A stretch of DNA of 23,019 bases from a virus. The position numbers were made by a program, and so were the translations under genes. Numbering within the stretch: the first letter of the stretch is position 1; every line of letters begins with the position of its first letter. Below, piece after piece: positions 22,055 through 23,019 of the stretch. The notes beneath the pieces were generated by a model. It saw only the letters and a program-made list of their open reading frames with translations, was not told the DNA's origin and searched no databases. The stretch lies in IMG/VR virus record IMGVR_UViG_3300042010_000020, positions 1 to 23,019 of that record; one strand, written 5' to 3'.

Positions 22055-22462
22055 TTACCAGAGTTTCGTGTCGCCAGGCCGACGGTCGACGGGTAGCTGT
22101 GGGAGTAGCTTCTCATCGCCGTAGTGAATGGCATTGTGGGTTCGGTGTGCGACAGTGATCAGGTTGTTGGGGTCGAGAAGACAGTCATCACCGGCTTCTA
22201 GTTGCTCGAGTGTGATGGGATTCAGATGATGGATGTAGAGACCTCTGTGGATCTCGTAGCCCTCGATTCCTAGATCACAGCCGTTGTCTCGAACGATGAT
22301 CTGATCTCGAGTCTGTCGCCATTCCCGAGATGTGTAGAAGCCTTGGTTCACCCAGCGATCGAACCCGAAGGTCGATTGGCCGACGTTCCCCCTCAAAGCG
22401 AGGTAACGGAAGCGTTCGATGAACGTTCCGTACTGTCTCAGCTCTGAGTAACTCCTACTCAT
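22055..22462 (-). CDS. HNH endonuclease
   Basis: 135 residues from the ATG at 22460-22462, which overlaps the end of the terminase-small-like gene by 8 bases; longer upstream starts are rejected. The C-terminal half holds the HNH core: His78-His79 in LYIHHLNPI, Asn100 in LDPNNLITV and His109 in HRTHNAIHYG. The N-terminal half contains RYLALRGNVG, FDRWVNQGFY and REWRQTRDQIIVRDNG, typical of phage HNH proteins beside terminase genes. Such enzymes assist terminase cleavage at cos in several siphophages. The usual Cys zinc pairs are not evident. Confidence 0.88.
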   Translation of the reverse strand: MSRSYSELRQYGTFIERFRYLALRGNVGQSTFGFDRWVNQGFYTSREWRQTRDQIIVRDNGCDLGIEGYEIHRGLYIHHLNPITLEQLEAGDDCLLDPNNLITVAHRTHNAIHYGDEKLLPQLPVDRRPGDTKLW

Positions 22463-22799
22463 TTTGATCGTCAGCCGTTGAGTGTCCGCCGTAAGCACGC
22501 ATTGCTTGGATGGCGTTGACGTACATCTCTTCGATCCGCTTCTGTCCCTCGTACGCCTCGCGCTTGACTTGAAGAAGTTCGTTCTCGTGACGGAGACGCT
22601 CTTGTTCGAGGACTTCTCGGCTGGATCCAAGCTTTAGGTAGTGCGTGATGACCTGAGCCGACGCTGTACCGTCTTCAAGCTGTTGTTCGGCGAGCCTCAT
22701 GGCCTTGGCGACCATCTGACTCTCACGACCCTGTGGAGTTGTGGCTGGTCTGCCTCGACTTGGACGGGGTTCCTGACCACTTTGTCGGCGTGCTGGCAC
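22455..22799 (-). CDS. Terminase small subunit-like protein
   Basis: 114 residues. The GTG at 22797-22799 is chosen because AAGGAG lies 9 bases upstream; a TTG at 22808 abuts that site. The N-terminus is basic and disordered (MPARRQSGQEPRPSRGRP). It is followed by AMRLAEQQLEDGTASAQVI, then HYLKLGSSREVLEQERLR and a coiled coil ending near residue 100. The DGTAS.QVI..+LKLGS pattern recurs in small-terminase-like proteins at the start of actinophage late operons. The role in recognising the packaging site is inferred from family and from its place as first gene after the non-coding region. Confidence 0.72.
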   Translation of the reverse strand: MPARRQSGQEPRPSRGRPATTPQGRESQMVAKAMRLAEQQLEDGTASAQVITHYLKLGSSREVLEQERLRHENELLQVKREAYEGQKRIEEMYVNAIQAMRAYGGHSTADDQNE

Positions 22800-22836
22800 A
22801 GTTCTCAACTCCTTCCAGTCAGGTTCATGACAAGAA

Positions 22837-22863
22837 AACTTAGGTTAGGGGTGGATGGGTCAA
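22837..22863 (-). promoter_or_regulatory. Weak candidate promoter for the late operon
   Basis: Minus strand TTGACC (22863-22858) followed after 15 bases by TAAGTT (22842-22837). The -35-like element is good. The -10-like element matches only half of the consensus and the spacing is short. It lies 38 bases upstream of the first GTG. Confidence 0.25.
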
Positions 22864-22872
22864 AGGGAAGGA

Positions 22873-22960
22873 GGGGAGAGTTCATAAGAACCTTCCTTGT
22901 TGGGCACATGTTGGCCCATGCCACACGTATGTACAAGGAAGGTTCGTATCAACTCTCCCC
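22873..22960. repeat. 28-bp inverted repeat with 32-base spacer
   Basis: The left arm is 22873-22900 and the right arm 22933-22960, complementary except at two positions. The arms begin GGGGAGAGTT and end CCTTCCTTGT (left arm). The spacer contains a smaller TGGGC/GCCCA hairpin (22901-22905 with 22914-22918). No T-run follows on either strand, so it is not a normal intrinsic terminator. Confidence 0.95.
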
Positions 22961-22977
22961 CGGAGAATCCCAGGGGG
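22957..22977. repeat. GC hairpin overlapping the large inverted repeat
   Basis: CCCCC (22957-22961) can pair with GGGGG (22973-22977), extended by GG/CC around a bulged A. Its 5' side shares four C residues with the right arm of the 28-bp repeat, so the two structures compete. Confidence 0.6.
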
Positions 22978-23019
22978 CAAAAAGTTTCTACAAAAAGTCC
23001 CGCCGGGGGAAAAATATGG

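Larger units (their letters stand above)
22800..23019. other. Non-coding region upstream of the late operon; candidate cos/packaging or leader region
   Basis: 220 bases with no supported gene, placed immediately before the small-terminase-like gene. It holds a 28-bp inverted repeat, a competing GC hairpin, a CAAAAAGT direct repeat (22978-22985 and 22991-22998), short A-tracts and GC-rich blocks (CCCGCCGGGGG near 23000). In many cos phages the ends lie here. No cleavage site can be assigned from sequence alone. Confidence 0.5.

Noticed and set aside
22873-22960. Large inverted repeat as an intrinsic terminator
   Set aside because: Neither strand has a U-tract after the stem, and the 32-base loop is too long for a typical terminator.
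22873-22998. Possible CRISPR array or attachment site
   Set aside because: There are only two arms in inverted orientation and one short direct repeat, with no regular repeat-spacer pattern and no integrase nearby.

Overview
The window is the late (structural) gene block of a long-tailed dsDNA phage (siphovirus) with an HK97-type capsid. The host is probably a high-GC actinobacterium, Streptomyces-like. This rests on the family resemblance of the portal, neck and tail proteins, the strong G/C-ending codon choice in the most highly expressed genes, and frequent GTG/TTG starts behind strong Shine-Dalgarno sites. No integrase, repressor, tRNA or replication gene is present, so lifestyle cannot be judged. 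Every gene I can support lies on the minus strand, so the biology reads from high to low coordinates.

In transcription order: a 220-base non-coding stretch (22800-23019) with a large inverted repeat, which may be a packaging or leader region; a small-terminase-like gene; an HNH endonuclease; a 44-residue acidic protein; an endolysin (peptidase plus three Cpl-7-type repeats); a gp6-like neck adaptor; a 2H phosphoesterase fused to a KGMKWG-motif module; the large terminase; three more small KGMKWG-motif proteins; the portal; a Lys/Ala-rich coiled-coil protein; and a fused prohead protease-scaffold-major capsid protein.

Then come a head-closure protein, a tail terminator, major tail protein 1, a tail assembly chaperone, major tail protein 2 (a paralog of the first), a lectin-like tail protein, a fibre with knob-like repeats, a 91-residue unknown, a gp10-like tail-completion protein, a 1829-residue tape measure, a Dit-like distal tail protein and the start of a Gp37-like baseplate protein that runs off the left edge. 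Genes are tightly packed. Many junctions are overlaps (ATGA, TAGTG or similar), which points to one long co-transcribed, translationally coupled operon.

The most interesting feature is a 13-residue motif, HYG[IV]KGMKWGVR[RK], carried by four different proteins around the terminase and portal genes. Each pairs it with a basic linker and a short hydrophobic or Ala/Gly-rich segment. In one it sits behind a 2H phosphoesterase domain, with a probable internal translation start that would release a motif protein the same size as the others. Other unusual points are two paralogous major tail proteins, a shared Ig-like C-terminal domain on both capsid and tail-tube proteins, and an internal start that would make free capsid protein from the protease-capsid fusion. 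Neck genes and receptor-binding-type genes also sit in unexpected places, and there is a 28-bp inverted repeat beside a competing GC hairpin at the right end.
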